NCBI RefSeq assembly: GCF_019511605.1
Contig: NZ_JAEUAV010000008.1
Span: 62,001 to 126,000 of the forward strand
Reading direction: 5' to 3'
DNA: 64,000 nucleotides
Source of the DNA: Paraburkholderia phenoliruptrix
GTDB taxonomy: Bacteria > Pseudomonadota > Gammaproteobacteria > Burkholderiales > Burkholderiaceae
Under the pieces are notes generated by a model. That model did no database searches and was not told the DNA's origin. It worked only from the letters and a program-made list of their open reading frames with translations. This document shows, piece after piece, positions 27,045-35,144 of this stretch. The position numbers and the translations under genes are program-made. Each line of letters starts with the position of its first letter. The stretch's first letter is position 1.

Positions 27045-27488
27045 ATGACAACCGTTGCACAGCTTCTGAAAACCAAACCGAACCACACCACCGTTTTCAC
27101 GATCGGAGCCGACGACTCCGTCTATGAAGCGATCAGGCTGATGGCCGACAAGGGCATTGGCGCGCTGGTCGTGACAGATGGCGACAGCATCGCAGGAATC
27201 GTCACGGAGCGCGACTATGCGCGCAAGGTCGTGTTGATGGACCGGTCGTCGAAGGCCACGCCGGTGCGCGAAATCATGAGCAAAGCGGTGCGCTTCGTAC
27301 GCCCGGACCAGACCACCGACGACTGCATGGCGCTCATGACCGAGCGGCGCATGCGCCATCTGCCGGTCATCGAGAATGATCGGCTCGTCGGCATGGTGTC
27401 GATTGGCGACCTGGTGAAGAACATCATTGCCGAACAGCAGTTCACCATCCAGCAGCTCGAGTTCTACATTCATGGCGAGCGTCCCTGA
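27045..27488 (+). CDS. CBS-pair domain protein
   Basis: The 147-residue protein consists of two CBS motifs, about residues 8-65 (DSVYEAIRLMADKGIGALVV, then GIVTERDYARKVV) and 74-130 (TTDDCMALMTERRMRHLPVI, then LVGMVSIGDLVKNIIAEQQF). CBS pairs bind adenine nucleotides such as AMP, ATP or SAM and usually regulate a partner. No partner domain is fused and none is obvious next to it. The protein should be cytoplasmic. Confidence 0.93.
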   Translation: MTTVAQLLKTKPNHTTVFTIGADDSVYEAIRLMADKGIGALVVTDGDSIAGIVTERDYARKVVLMDRSSKATPVREIMSKAVRFVRPDQTTDDCMALMTERRMRHLPVIENDRLVGMVSIGDLVKNIIAEQQFTIQQLEFYIHGERP

Positions 27489-27999
27489 GGGATCGCGCCT
27501 GCCGCATGTCAGTCCGCATTTCGGCCCGCATGTCAGCCTGTCAGCAGCAAAAAAAGCCCAATCGCTGAGCGGTTGGGCGAAGCTACCTTGCGGCAGCGGA
27601 GGTTCGAGGGATTCTGAACGGCCCTTCTGACGCCGGGCCGTCGGGATGCCGAGCCTCCCGAGGTTGTGCATCTGCCGCCTGCTCATGCAGGCGCAAGAGT
27701 GGGCGCGCGCATCGGTTGCCTCATCCGGAGAAGTGCCTGGCCGGCCGCGGCGCGGCTTCGTGATAGCGGAGCGTGCCGGTCACGACTCGAAAGCGCAAAG
27801 CGGCGCATTCACATCCACCGCTTTGCTGTCCTTCGGTCACCCGGCTTCCGCGTTCGCGGCTATCGGGTTGCAGCGCGGACATCCATCCGGGCCGCTGGCG
27901 ACGGACCTGAGACTGTCCGTCGCGACCCGATGCGCCTGGCGCGCCGCTTAGTTGCCAAGCCCAGTTGCCGAGCTTAGTTGCCGAGCTTAGCTGCCCTGC
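27489..27999. other. Region between CBS gene and DUF4148 gene
   Basis: This 511-base region contains the terminator-like hairpin at 27549-27578 and ends in the tandem repeats overlapping the DUF4148 stop codon. No gene is supported in the rest. Confidence 0.4.
27549..27578 (-). terminator. Intrinsic terminator-like hairpin
   Basis: An 11-bp stem with one mismatch (GCCCAATCGCT / AGCGGTTGGGC, minimal loop) is flanked by seven A on the plus-strand left side, which is a U-tract for minus-strand transcription. It lies about 420 bases beyond the DUF4148 stop and could terminate that transcript. On the plus strand it may still slow transcription from the CBS gene. Confidence 0.5.
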
Positions 28000-28013
28000 T
28001 TAGTTGCCGAAGT
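27950..28013 (-). repeat. Short tandem repeats spanning a stop codon
   Basis: Four to five imperfect copies of a 13-14-base unit (CTCGGCAACTAAG-like on the minus strand) follow one another, and the first copy carries the TAA stop of the DUF4148 gene. The pattern fits slipped-strand duplication of the gene's last codons. Confidence 0.6.
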
Positions 28014-28344
28014 AGACCGACTTCGGACCCGTCATCGGCTCACGCACGCCGCCGGCTTGCGACGAGCCGCTCGTCACGCCGCCGTAGCCGCTCGTGTCGG
28101 CGACCGGCAACTGGGTCTGCGCGACTGCCGGGTTTTGTTCCTGCACGCGGCGTTCGGCGGCCTGGACATCGGCCGGATAGTTCGGGTCGTTGCTCACAGC
28201 CGGGTTATAGCCTGCCCGTTCCAGCTGGATCAGCTCGTTGCGCACTTCGGCGCGGGTGACCGGTTGCTGGCTCGACTGCGCAAACGATGCGACCGGAGCG
28301 GCGAGAACGGCTGCAATGGCGACTGCCTTGATAAGCGATTTCAT
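28000..28344 (-). CDS. DUF4148 domain small secreted protein
   Basis: The 114-residue protein has a signal peptide ending ASFA/QSS and the core VTRAEVRNELIQLERAGYNP, which is the DUF4148 signature common in Burkholderiaceae. The rest is low-complexity, with ADVQAAERRVQEQN. It should be periplasmic and its function is unknown. The ATG at 28344 is preferred because GGAGGT lies seven bases upstream, while the frame is open to 28392. The stop codon lies in the first unit of a tandem repeat. Confidence 0.88.
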   Translation of the reverse strand: MKSLIKAVAIAAVLAAPVASFAQSSQQPVTRAEVRNELIQLERAGYNPAVSNDPNYPADVQAAERRVQEQNPAVAQTQLPVADTSGYGGVTSGSSQAGGVREPMTGPKSVYFGN

Positions 28345-28660
28345 GATTATTACCTCCAGACTTGGTCTTATTTGCCGCGCTTGCCACACCATGTGGAAGC
28401 GAGTGATTCCAGTCTAGTCACCGGCACACCAAGGGAAAACCCCTATTTGTGAGATACATAATTGTCGTAGCTGAAAAAATGTGACGAAATTGCCGGCTGG
28501 CGGATGCAGCGCGCATCGCGGCCGTAATAATGGCGAGCAGCGTCGATCAAACCGGCCGATTCCAGGGCGAAACATGCTGATCAAGCTCCCTGTCTGGGCT
28601 CCGTGATCGGGCTCGCTGACCGGCCTGACTGACCGCCCGTGCGCTCGCCGCACGCTGCCT
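28345..28660. other. Intergenic region
   Basis: These 316 bases hold the DUF4148 promoter and the 3' end of the 3-methyladenine glycosylase transcript. No gene is seen. Confidence 0.35.
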
Positions 28661-29308
28661 TCACGCTGCCGGGTCGTCGCCAAAGTCCGCATGCGGGGCG
28701 ACAAGCAGTTTGCGCGGGCCGCTCACAAACGCGCTGCCGGGCTCGAAAAAGCGCAGCGGACGATGCATCTCGCGGGACAACCCAATGCGCGTGGTCACGC
28801 CGACAGGCGCCTCGCCCGTTTCGATCACGCCGATCCACAGCTCGCGGCCTGTGCACAGGTCGTAGCCGTCATACGACGGGCCGATGCCGAGCGCCACGGT
28901 CAGACGCCCCGGCCCGCGCGCGAGATCGCGCAGCGGCACGCCGGGCCGGCGCGCTTCCATGAGCGGCAGGCCCTCGAGCGGCTCGACGGCGCGAATCAAC
29001 ACGCCCGCGCCCACGTCCTGCGCTTCTGCGGACATATTGAGCATGTACGAAACTCCGTAGGTCAGCCTCACGTACGCGTGGCCCGGCGCGAGAAACAACG
29101 AGTTGTTGTAGTGGCGACGCCCAATGAAAGCGTGGCTCGTCGAATCGCCTATCGGATACGCCTCGGTCTCGACGATACGGCCACTCATGCGCCCCTGCGG
29201 CGTGTCGTGCACGAGATATTTGCCGATCATGAAGCGCGCGAGTTCTGCCGCGCCAACCGGCAAATCGTCACGCGACAACGGGATGATAGGAAGCTGCGAT
29301 TTGCGCAT
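28661..29308 (-). CDS. 3-methyladenine DNA glycosylase (Mpg/AAG family)
   Basis: The 215-residue protein matches the alkyladenine glycosylase family. [20 protein letters not shown] is followed by [19 protein letters not shown], whose Glu in ETEAY is the catalytic residue. [19 protein letters not shown] is the base-pocket and intercalating-tyrosine region, and [13 protein letters not shown] and [12 protein letters not shown] follow. It excises alkylated purines in base excision repair. Length and motifs are complete. No ada or alkB gene is adjacent. Confidence 0.93.
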   Translation of the reverse strand: MRKSQLPIIPLSRDDLPVGAAELARFMIGKYLVHDTPQGRMSGRIVETEAYPIGDSTSHAFIGRRHYNNSLFLAPGHAYVRLTYGVSYMLNMSAEAQDVGAGVLIRAVEPLEGLPLMEARRPGVPLRDLARGPGRLTVALGIGPSYDGYDLCTGRELWIGVIETGEAPVGVTTRIGLSREMHRPLRFFEPGSAFVSGPRKLLVAPHADFGDDPAA

Positions 29309-29713
29309 GCGCTAAGCCTTGCCTTTGCGTAGATATGGATACGTTGCGTGCTGCATGGGCCCCGGCCCCTTCGGCCATTTGCCGCAAGGGCCACGCCGGG
29401 TCTGCGACACGGTCCCGTGGCGCTGCAACGCCTTGCAGCCAACGGCGAAACCGGCGAGACCGTTGTAGCGACGCCTCATTCGTGACACCGCGGACCTCAT
29501 TCTGGAACCAATTGAGGTATCGTGTTCTTCCGGCTAAGAGCAGCTCCCGGCCGGCCGCGTGGCTCCGGCCCGCTCCAGCAGCTTCCGGGCCCGTCGGCCT
29601 CACGCATTCGCAAGATCCGCAGCAACGTCCTTCGCGTTCCATCCCGCTGTACCCGTAGTGCAAGCAAACGGTCCCACCAAGGGACCAGCCAATTCACGAC
29701 AAGGAGAACTCGC
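29309..29713. other. Divergent intergenic region
   Basis: These 405 bases lie between the glycosylase and the BON protein. The frame of the BON gene is open well upstream (to 29522), but without a ribosome site, so the part before 29714 is taken as non-coding. No further element is recognised. Confidence 0.35.
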
Positions 29714-30076
29714 ATGAAAGCATCCACGGCAATGAAGATGGTCGGCGGCGCGCTGATCGTACTGGCGTCGCTCAACGCATCCGCGCAAAGCAGCGACGCG
29801 GCGGCTGCGCCGGCGGCGGCGGCTTCGTCCGCGGCGACCGGCAAGCAGGCCAAGGCCGCCAACCGTGCGCTCGGCCGCAAAGTCCGCGGCGCGCTCGCCA
29901 AGACCAAGGGCCTGAGCGTCGCCAACATCAGCGTGCGTGCGCGCGGCGGTGCAGTGACGCTGGCCGGCTCGGTGCCCGACCAGTCGCAAGTCGACATCGC
30001 GACGCAAGCCGCACAAGGCGTAGCGGGTGTCACGTCGGTCAAGAACGCTTTGACGGTTCGTCCGGTCGGCCAATAA
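29714..30076 (+). CDS. BON-domain periplasmic protein
   Basis: The 120-residue protein starts at 29714 behind AAGGAGA and has a signal peptide ending NASA/QSS, an Ala-rich linker, and one BON domain (about residues 50-117, with VRGALAKTKGLSVANISVRA and VTLAGSVPDQSQVDIATQAA, ending GVTSVKNALTV). BON domains bind phospholipid and occur in osmotically induced periplasmic proteins such as OsmY. The domain is usually duplicated in OsmY and single here. Confidence 0.9.
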   Translation: MKASTAMKMVGGALIVLASLNASAQSSDAAAAPAAAASSAATGKQAKAANRALGRKVRGALAKTKGLSVANISVRARGGAVTLAGSVPDQSQVDIATQAAQGVAGVTSVKNALTVRPVGQ

Positions 30077-30437
30077 CGCAACGCAGGGCCACACAGGGCC
30101 AAGCCGGCGCCGCCAGGGCGTCGGCGGCCCTGGTTGGCGGTGCCCGAAGGTCCGCTTGCGACGACACGTGCGTCCGCCGGACCGCACGGCGGCGAGCCCG
30201 GTTGTCAGACCGCGCCGCCTGCCGGCCGCCGAATGTACCTCATGCACGCGGACCCCAGCAGTTCGCCTACACTCAGCGGCCGAACGCCCGCCGCGACCTT
30301 TCCTTCCCGAAGAATAGACGTTAAGATTCAACGCATTACGCGACAGTCTTAATGCGTCGACTCAAGACTTTGCGCGCCCATCGCCCGTAGAACGCCGGCG
30401 CGTCGCACCTTCAGGAAAGCACAGACAAAGGAAGCCG
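30077..30437. other. Intergenic region upstream of antiporter
   Basis: These 361 bases contain GC-rich inverted arms near 30110-30150 (CCGCCAGGGC and GCCCTGGTTGGCGG) without a U-tract, probably the 3' end of the BON transcript, and then a less GC-rich stretch near 30310-30350 that may carry the antiporter promoter. Confidence 0.35.
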
Positions 30438-31520
30438 ATGACCACCCCCGCGACCGTCTTGCCCCGCTGGACTCTGGCCGTGCCGGTCGTCGCGTGGATC
30501 GTGCTTGCCGCGGCCTATGCGTTGCCGGCCAATGGACTGCTGCTCGCCCTGGTGGGCCTCGCACTGTGCTCGGCGGTGTTTGCGGCCGTGCATCATGCAG
30601 AAGTGGTCGCGCACCGCGTCGGCGAACCGTTCGGCACGCTGGTGCTGGCGGTTGCGGTCACCGTGATCGAGGTCGCGCTGATCGTCTCGGTCATGCTGAC
30701 CTCCGGCCCCGAGAAAGCCGGACTCGCGCGCGACACGGTGTTTGCCGCTGTCATGATCGTCTGCAACGGCATTGTCGGACTGTGCCTGCTGGTGGGCGGC
30801 ATTCGCCATCGCGAGCAGGATTTCCAGATTCGCGGGGCGGCTGCGGCGCTCGCCGTGCTCGCGTCCTTATCCGTGCTGACGCTCGTCATGCCGAACTACA
30901 CCACGACTCATGCCGGTCCGGTGCTGTCGTCGTCGCAACTGGCGTTCGCCGGGGTGTCGTCGCTCGTGCTGTATGGCGTGTTCGTGTTCGTGCAGACGGT
31001 GCGGCACCGCGACTACTTTCTCGCCGACGTGCCCGACGAAAACGTACACGCCGCGCCGCCTCGCACCGCGCTTGCGCTCACGAGCGGCGGCTTGTTGCTG
31101 GTGTGCCTGGTGGCGGTCGTGCTGCTCGCCAAGCTATTGTCGCCGGTAGTCGAGACAGCGGTTGCAAACGCGGGCGCGCCGCCGGCGGTGGTCGGCATCG
31201 TGATCGCCGCGCTCGTGCTGTTGCCCGAAGGCCTCGCCGCGGTTCGCGCGGCGCGCGCCGACCGCTTGCAGAACAGTCTGAATCTCGCACTCGGCTCGGC
31301 TCTCGCCAGTATCGGCCTGACCATTCCGACCGTAGCGGGCGTCTTTCTGGCGACGGGCCAACCGCTCGTGCTCGGCATCAACGGCAAGGAAACCGTGCTG
31401 CTGTTGCTGACGCTACTGGTCGGCACACTCACGCTCAGCACCGGGCGCACGACGATCCTGCAAGGCGCGGTGCACCTGTCGCTGTTCGCCGCCTATCTGT
31501 TCCTCTCGTTCGCGCCCTGA
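30438..31520 (+). CDS. Ca2+(Na+)/H+ antiporter, ChaA/CaCA family
   Basis: The 360-residue integral membrane protein has about eleven hydrophobic segments and the two inverted alpha-repeat motifs of the cation/Ca2+ exchanger superfamily: VAVTVIEVALIVSVML in the first half and VLLPEGLAAVRAARADRLQN then SLNLALGSALASIGLTIP in the second. The Glu residues in these motifs coordinate the cation. The family exports Ca2+ or Na+/K+ in exchange for protons. The ATG at 30438 follows AAAGGAAG. The gene is convergent with the LysR gene. Confidence 0.9.
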   Translation: MTTPATVLPRWTLAVPVVAWIVLAAAYALPANGLLLALVGLALCSAVFAAVHHAEVVAHRVGEPFGTLVLAVAVTVIEVALIVSVMLTSGPEKAGLARDTVFAAVMIVCNGIVGLCLLVGGIRHREQDFQIRGAAAALAVLASLSVLTLVMPNYTTTHAGPVLSSSQLAFAGVSSLVLYGVFVFVQTVRHRDYFLADVPDENVHAAPPRTALALTSGGLLLVCLVAVVLLAKLLSPVVETAVANAGAPPAVVGIVIAALVLLPEGLAAVRAARADRLQNSLNLALGSALASIGLTIPTVAGVFLATGQPLVLGINGKETVLLLLTLLVGTLTLSTGRTTILQGAVHLSLFAAYLFLSFAP

Positions 31521-31547
31521 CGCATTGCCTTCGACGCGGGCCCACGC

Positions 31548-32441
31548 TCACTCTTCCCAATGCGCCGCGATCCAGTCGCGAAAGAGCTTCAGCTTCTGCT
31601 GATGCGCGACCGAGTCCGGATACACGAAATAGTAACGCCACCCGGTCTTGAGCACGGTGTCAAAGGGCCGAATGAGACGCCGTGCGGCCACGTCTTCGTC
31701 GATCAGCGCGAGATCGCTGATGGCCACCCCGAAGCCCTGCAACGCAGCGTTGGTCGCCATGTCGAGCGTGTCGAAGCTCGGACCGTGTTCGGCATCGATG
31801 GCGCGCGCGTTGACAGGGTCCGTTTCGGCAACCTTCGCGAGCCACATCTTCCAGTCGCGATGATCGCGGGTCGGATGCAGTAGCGTATGACGCGCCAGAT
31901 CGCCGAGCGCGGCGAGCGGCTTGTCCTTCAGCAGATCGGGCGCGCACACCGGTGTCAGCCGCTCCTCGAAGAGCGGCACCGCCTGCACGTCCGCTCCCGG
32001 CGACGAGCCATAAATGATGGCCGCATCGAACTGCTCCAGCTGGAAGTCGACGTCGTGCTGCCATGTCGTGGTGATCTGCACGTGCAGTTCCGGATACTCG
32101 GTCTGAAAGCGCATGATTTTCGGCAACATCCAGCGCATCACACAGGTCGGCACCTTCAGCGCGAGATCTGTGCGCTGCCGTGTGAGGCGTAGCGAGATCT
32201 CCTCGATGCGCGCGAAACTTTCCTTTACCGCTGGCAGCAGCAACTCGCCTTCGGCGGTGAGCGTGAGGCCCTTGGCGTGACGCTTGAACAGCGGGAACTT
32301 GTAGTAGTCCTCGAGCGCGATGATCTGCCGGCTCACCGCTCCCTGCGTGAGACACAAATGGTCGGCGGCGCGCGTGAAGCTGCGATGGCGCGCCACCGTT
32401 TCGAAAATCTGCAGTGCGTTGAGCGGCGGAAGTCGTCGCAT
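31548..32441 (-). CDS. LysR-family transcriptional regulator (GcvA-like)
   Basis: The 297-residue protein has an N-terminal winged helix-turn-helix beginning LPPLNALQIFETVARHRSFT and RAADHLCLTQGAVSRQIIAL, followed by a periplasmic-binding-type effector domain with FQTEYPELHVQITTTWQ and FGVAISDLALIDEDVAARRL. The opening is characteristic of the GcvA subgroup. It is divergent from the ABC binding-protein gene (310-base gap) and is the obvious candidate regulator for that operon, possibly responding to the transported amino-acid-like solute. Confidence 0.92.
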   Translation of the reverse strand: MRRLPPLNALQIFETVARHRSFTRAADHLCLTQGAVSRQIIALEDYYKFPLFKRHAKGLTLTAEGELLLPAVKESFARIEEISLRLTRQRTDLALKVPTCVMRWMLPKIMRFQTEYPELHVQITTTWQHDVDFQLEQFDAAIIYGSSPGADVQAVPLFEERLTPVCAPDLLKDKPLAALGDLARHTLLHPTRDHRDWKMWLAKVAETDPVNARAIDAEHGPSFDTLDMATNAALQGFGVAISDLALIDEDVAARRLIRPFDTVLKTGWRYYFVYPDSVAHQQKLKLFRDWIAAHWEE

Positions 32442-32750
32442 CTAAGTGTCCGGATAAGAAAAAGTCATTCTGGCGGCACGCTGGCAGCCTCTCGCGCCGC
32501 ACCCGCCGGCCCCACAGGATACGCGATTGCGCCCAGCGCGACGAATTGCGGCGGACCCTGGCCGCATGCGTGCGGCTCATACGTCAGGCGACGCGCGGCT
32601 TCGTTCACCGCACCGCGCGGCGGCGGCACTCGATGCCGGGCGCATGAGCTTACGTCATGGCCTCCATGCGGATATTTCGTTTGTTGAGGGATTTTGGCAA
32701 ACCTAGAGTCCAGCTCATTCCAATCCGCGTTTTACGACAGAGGACAAACC
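32442..32750. promoter_or_regulatory. LysR/ABC divergent control region
   Basis: This 309-base region separates the LysR gene from the ABC operon and contains no gene. The LysR-type operator should be here, but no single T-N11-A site stood out by eye. Confidence 0.4.
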
Positions 32751-33581
32751 ATGAACCAGCCCAAGCCCGTTCAACCGAAGTCGACCGCGCGCCGCGCGTT
32801 CGCCACTCTCGCCGCGGCGCTCGCCGTCACCGCCGCCGGCGCGCTGAGCGCGTTCTCGCCGGCCGCCCATGCCGATGCGCTGGACAACATCGCCAAAACG
32901 GGCACAGTGCGCATTGGCGTGTTCATGGACTACCCGCCGTTCGGCTCGATCGGCCCCGACATGAAGCCGATGGGCTACGACATCGACGTGGCCAATCTGA
33001 TTGGCCGCGCGCTCAACGCCAAGGTGGAACTCGTGCAAGTGACGGGCGACAACCGCATGGCCTATCTCGCCGACCACAAGGCGGACATGCTGCTGTCCGT
33101 GGGCCAGACGCCGGAACGCGAAAAGGTGATCGACTTCTCGAAACCCTACGCGCCCTACTATCTCGCCGTATTCGGGCCCAAAGCGCTGCCCGTGAAAAAT
33201 GCCGCCGACCTCGCCGGCAAGTCCATTTCGGTGGCACGCGGCACGCTCGAAGACCTGAGCGTCACGAAAATCGCGCCGCCCACGGCGAACATCAAACGTT
33301 TCGACGATCCGAACGGAGCAATTTCGGCGTTTATTTCTGGTCAGGTACAGTTGATGGTCGTCGGCAACGACGTGGGCGCCACGATTCTCGCGCGTCATCC
33401 CGCGAACGATCCCGAGCAGAAGTTCTCACTGTTCAGCTCGCCGGACCACGTCGGGCTGAACAAGAACGAGCCGCGCCTGAAGCAGAAAGTCGACGAAACC
33501 ATTGCCAAGGCTCGCAGCGACGGCACCATGAACGCGATCTCGCAGAAATGGTTGCGCGCACCGCTGCCTGCCGACCTCTGA
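32751..33581 (+). CDS. ABC transporter periplasmic binding protein (SBP_bac_3, amino-acid type)
   Basis: The 276-residue protein starts at 32751 after AGAGGAC, with a signal peptide ending AAHA/DAL. The mature part has KTGTVRIGVFMDYPPFGSIG, GYDIDVANLIGRAL and DMLLSVGQTPEREKVIDFSK, the standard polar amino acid and opine binding-protein pattern (family 3). It delivers the solute to the two permeases encoded next, separated from the first by 41 bases. The operon has no ATPase gene. The binding Arg/Asp pair is typical of amino-acid ligands, but the specific ligand is not predicted. Confidence 0.92.
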   Translation: MNQPKPVQPKSTARRAFATLAAALAVTAAGALSAFSPAAHADALDNIAKTGTVRIGVFMDYPPFGSIGPDMKPMGYDIDVANLIGRALNAKVELVQVTGDNRMAYLADHKADMLLSVGQTPEREKVIDFSKPYAPYYLAVFGPKALPVKNAADLAGKSISVARGTLEDLSVTKIAPPTANIKRFDDPNGAISAFISGQVQLMVVGNDVGATILARHPANDPEQKFSLFSSPDHVGLNKNEPRLKQKVDETIAKARSDGTMNAISQKWLRAPLPADL

Positions 33582-33622
33582 ATTTACGGTACGGAGTTTG
33601 ACCTCACGATGAGCGCCCAGTC

Positions 33623-34369
33623 ATGACCTATGCGTTCGATTTCAGCGGCTTCGGCCTCTATGCGGGCATGCTCGCGCACGGCGTGGCCGTCACGCTCGCG
33701 CTGACCGCCGTCTCGACGTTGCTCGGCGGCCTGCTCGGCATTGCCGGCGCGAGCGTCGCGGTGGCCGGCCCCGCATGGGCGCGCTGGGTGGTGGCGAGTT
33801 ACGTGGAGTTGATCCGCAACACGCCATTCATCGTGCAGCTCTTTTTCGTGTTCTTCGGCCTGCCGAGCCTCGGCATTCATATCGACGAAATCGAGGCCGC
33901 GATTCTGGCGATGACGGTCAACCTCGGCGCCTACGCGATCGAGATCGTGCGCGCGGGCATCGATTCGATCTCGCGCGGCCAGATTCAGGCGGCCCAGGCG
34001 CTCGGCCTGCACGGGCGCCAGGTGTTTCGCTACGTCGTGCTGCCGCAGGCGCTCGCCAACGTGTTTCCCGCGCTGCTAAGCCAGGTGCTGATCGTGATGC
34101 TGGGTTCGGCGGTCGTGTCGCAGATCTCCGTGCCCGACCTCACCTATGCGGCCAACTTCATCCAGTCGCGCAACTTCCGCTCGTTCGAAAGCTACGTGAT
34201 TATCACCGCGACGTATCTGCTGCTCTCCATCGCGCTGCGCCAGATTCTCAACCGGTTTGGACGCGGCCTGTTCGCCGGGCGAGCCGCGCGCGGGTCTGAA
34301 AGCGCGCCGCGCGGCTGGCGCGCGCGCCTCATGTGGCGAGCTCCCCGCACTCTGCCGACGGAGCGTTGA
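33623..34369 (+). CDS. ABC amino-acid-type permease (HisM/HisQ family), first subunit
   Basis: The 248-residue membrane protein has about five helices and the polar-amino-acid permease pattern: YVELIRNTPFIVQLFFVFFG, and the EAA-type coupling loop QAAQALGLHGRQVFRYVVLP. It pairs with the second permease, whose ATG follows its stop by two bases. The coupling loop that contacts the ATPase is intact, so a matching ATPase must be encoded elsewhere if the importer works. Confidence 0.93.
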   Translation: MTYAFDFSGFGLYAGMLAHGVAVTLALTAVSTLLGGLLGIAGASVAVAGPAWARWVVASYVELIRNTPFIVQLFFVFFGLPSLGIHIDEIEAAILAMTVNLGAYAIEIVRAGIDSISRGQIQAAQALGLHGRQVFRYVVLPQALANVFPALLSQVLIVMLGSAVVSQISVPDLTYAANFIQSRNFRSFESYVIITATYLLLSIALRQILNRFGRGLFAGRAARGSESAPRGWRARLMWRAPRTLPTER

Positions 34370-34371
34370 TC

Positions 34372-35028
34372 ATGGTCGAATTCACCCTTTGGGACATCGC
34401 CCGCAACCTGCTGCTGGCCGCGCGCTGGACGGTGCTGCTCTCGCTGATTGCGTTCGTCGGCGGCGGCCTGGTGGGCCTTTTGCTGCTCGCAATGCGCGTG
34501 TCGCCTGTCGCCTGGCTGCGCCGCATCGTCGTGCTGTACGTGGAAGTGTTTCAGGGCACGCCGCTGCTCATGCAACTGTTTCTCGCCTTTTTCGGCTTGC
34601 CGCTCGTCGGTGTGGACGTATCGCCGTGGGTCGCGGCCACGGTCACGTTGACGCTTTATACGAGCGCGTATCTGGTCGACATCTGGCGCGGCTGCGTGGA
34701 AGCCGTGCCGCGCGGTCAGTGGGCCGCGGGCGCGAGTCTCGGCATGACGTTCGGCCAGCAGTTGCGCTATATCGTCTGGCCGCAGGCGCTGAAAATCGCC
34801 GTCGCGCCAACGGTCGGTTTTCTCGTACAGGTGGTCAAGAGCACGGCGCTTGCGTCGATCATCGGCTTCACGGAATTGACCAAGACCGGCACGATGATCA
34901 CCAACGCAGCGTTCCGCCCGTTCCCCATCTACGGCATGGTCGCGATGATCTACTTTGCGATGTGCTTTCCGCTCACGTGGTATGCACGTGTGCTGGAAAA
35001 GCGCAACAAGGTGGGCCAGCATCGTTAG
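34372..35028 (+). CDS. ABC amino-acid-type permease (HisM/HisQ family), second subunit
   Basis: The 218-residue membrane protein has the same fold as its neighbour: YVEVFQGTPLLMQLFLAFFG and the coupling loop AAGASLGMTFGQQLRYIVWP. The ATG at 34372 is two bases after the previous stop; an in-frame ATG at 34333 lies inside the upstream gene and is less likely. It is the last gene of the operon and is followed by a strong terminator at 35074-35112. Confidence 0.93.
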   Translation: MVEFTLWDIARNLLLAARWTVLLSLIAFVGGGLVGLLLLAMRVSPVAWLRRIVVLYVEVFQGTPLLMQLFLAFFGLPLVGVDVSPWVAATVTLTLYTSAYLVDIWRGCVEAVPRGQWAAGASLGMTFGQQLRYIVWPQALKIAVAPTVGFLVQVVKSTALASIIGFTELTKTGTMITNAAFRPFPIYGMVAMIYFAMCFPLTWYARVLEKRNKVGQHR

Positions 35029-35073
35029 CCACCCACGCCGCGGCACGAGCGCCAACTCACGGCTCGCGCAATG

Positions 35074-35112
35074 AAAAAGCGTCAACCGCCGCGAGACGGT
35101 TGACGCTTTTTT
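35074..35112 (+). terminator. Strong bidirectional intrinsic terminator
   Basis: A perfect 15-bp stem (AAAAAGCGTCAACCG / CGGTTGACGCTTTTT) with an eight-base loop is followed by T on the plus strand and preceded by A on the left. It can end the ABC operon on the plus strand and the cytochrome operon on the minus strand, whose last stop codon is at 35145. Confidence 0.92.
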
Positions 35113-35144
35113 CATGTGCCGCTGGTCGACCAGACGAACCGGTG

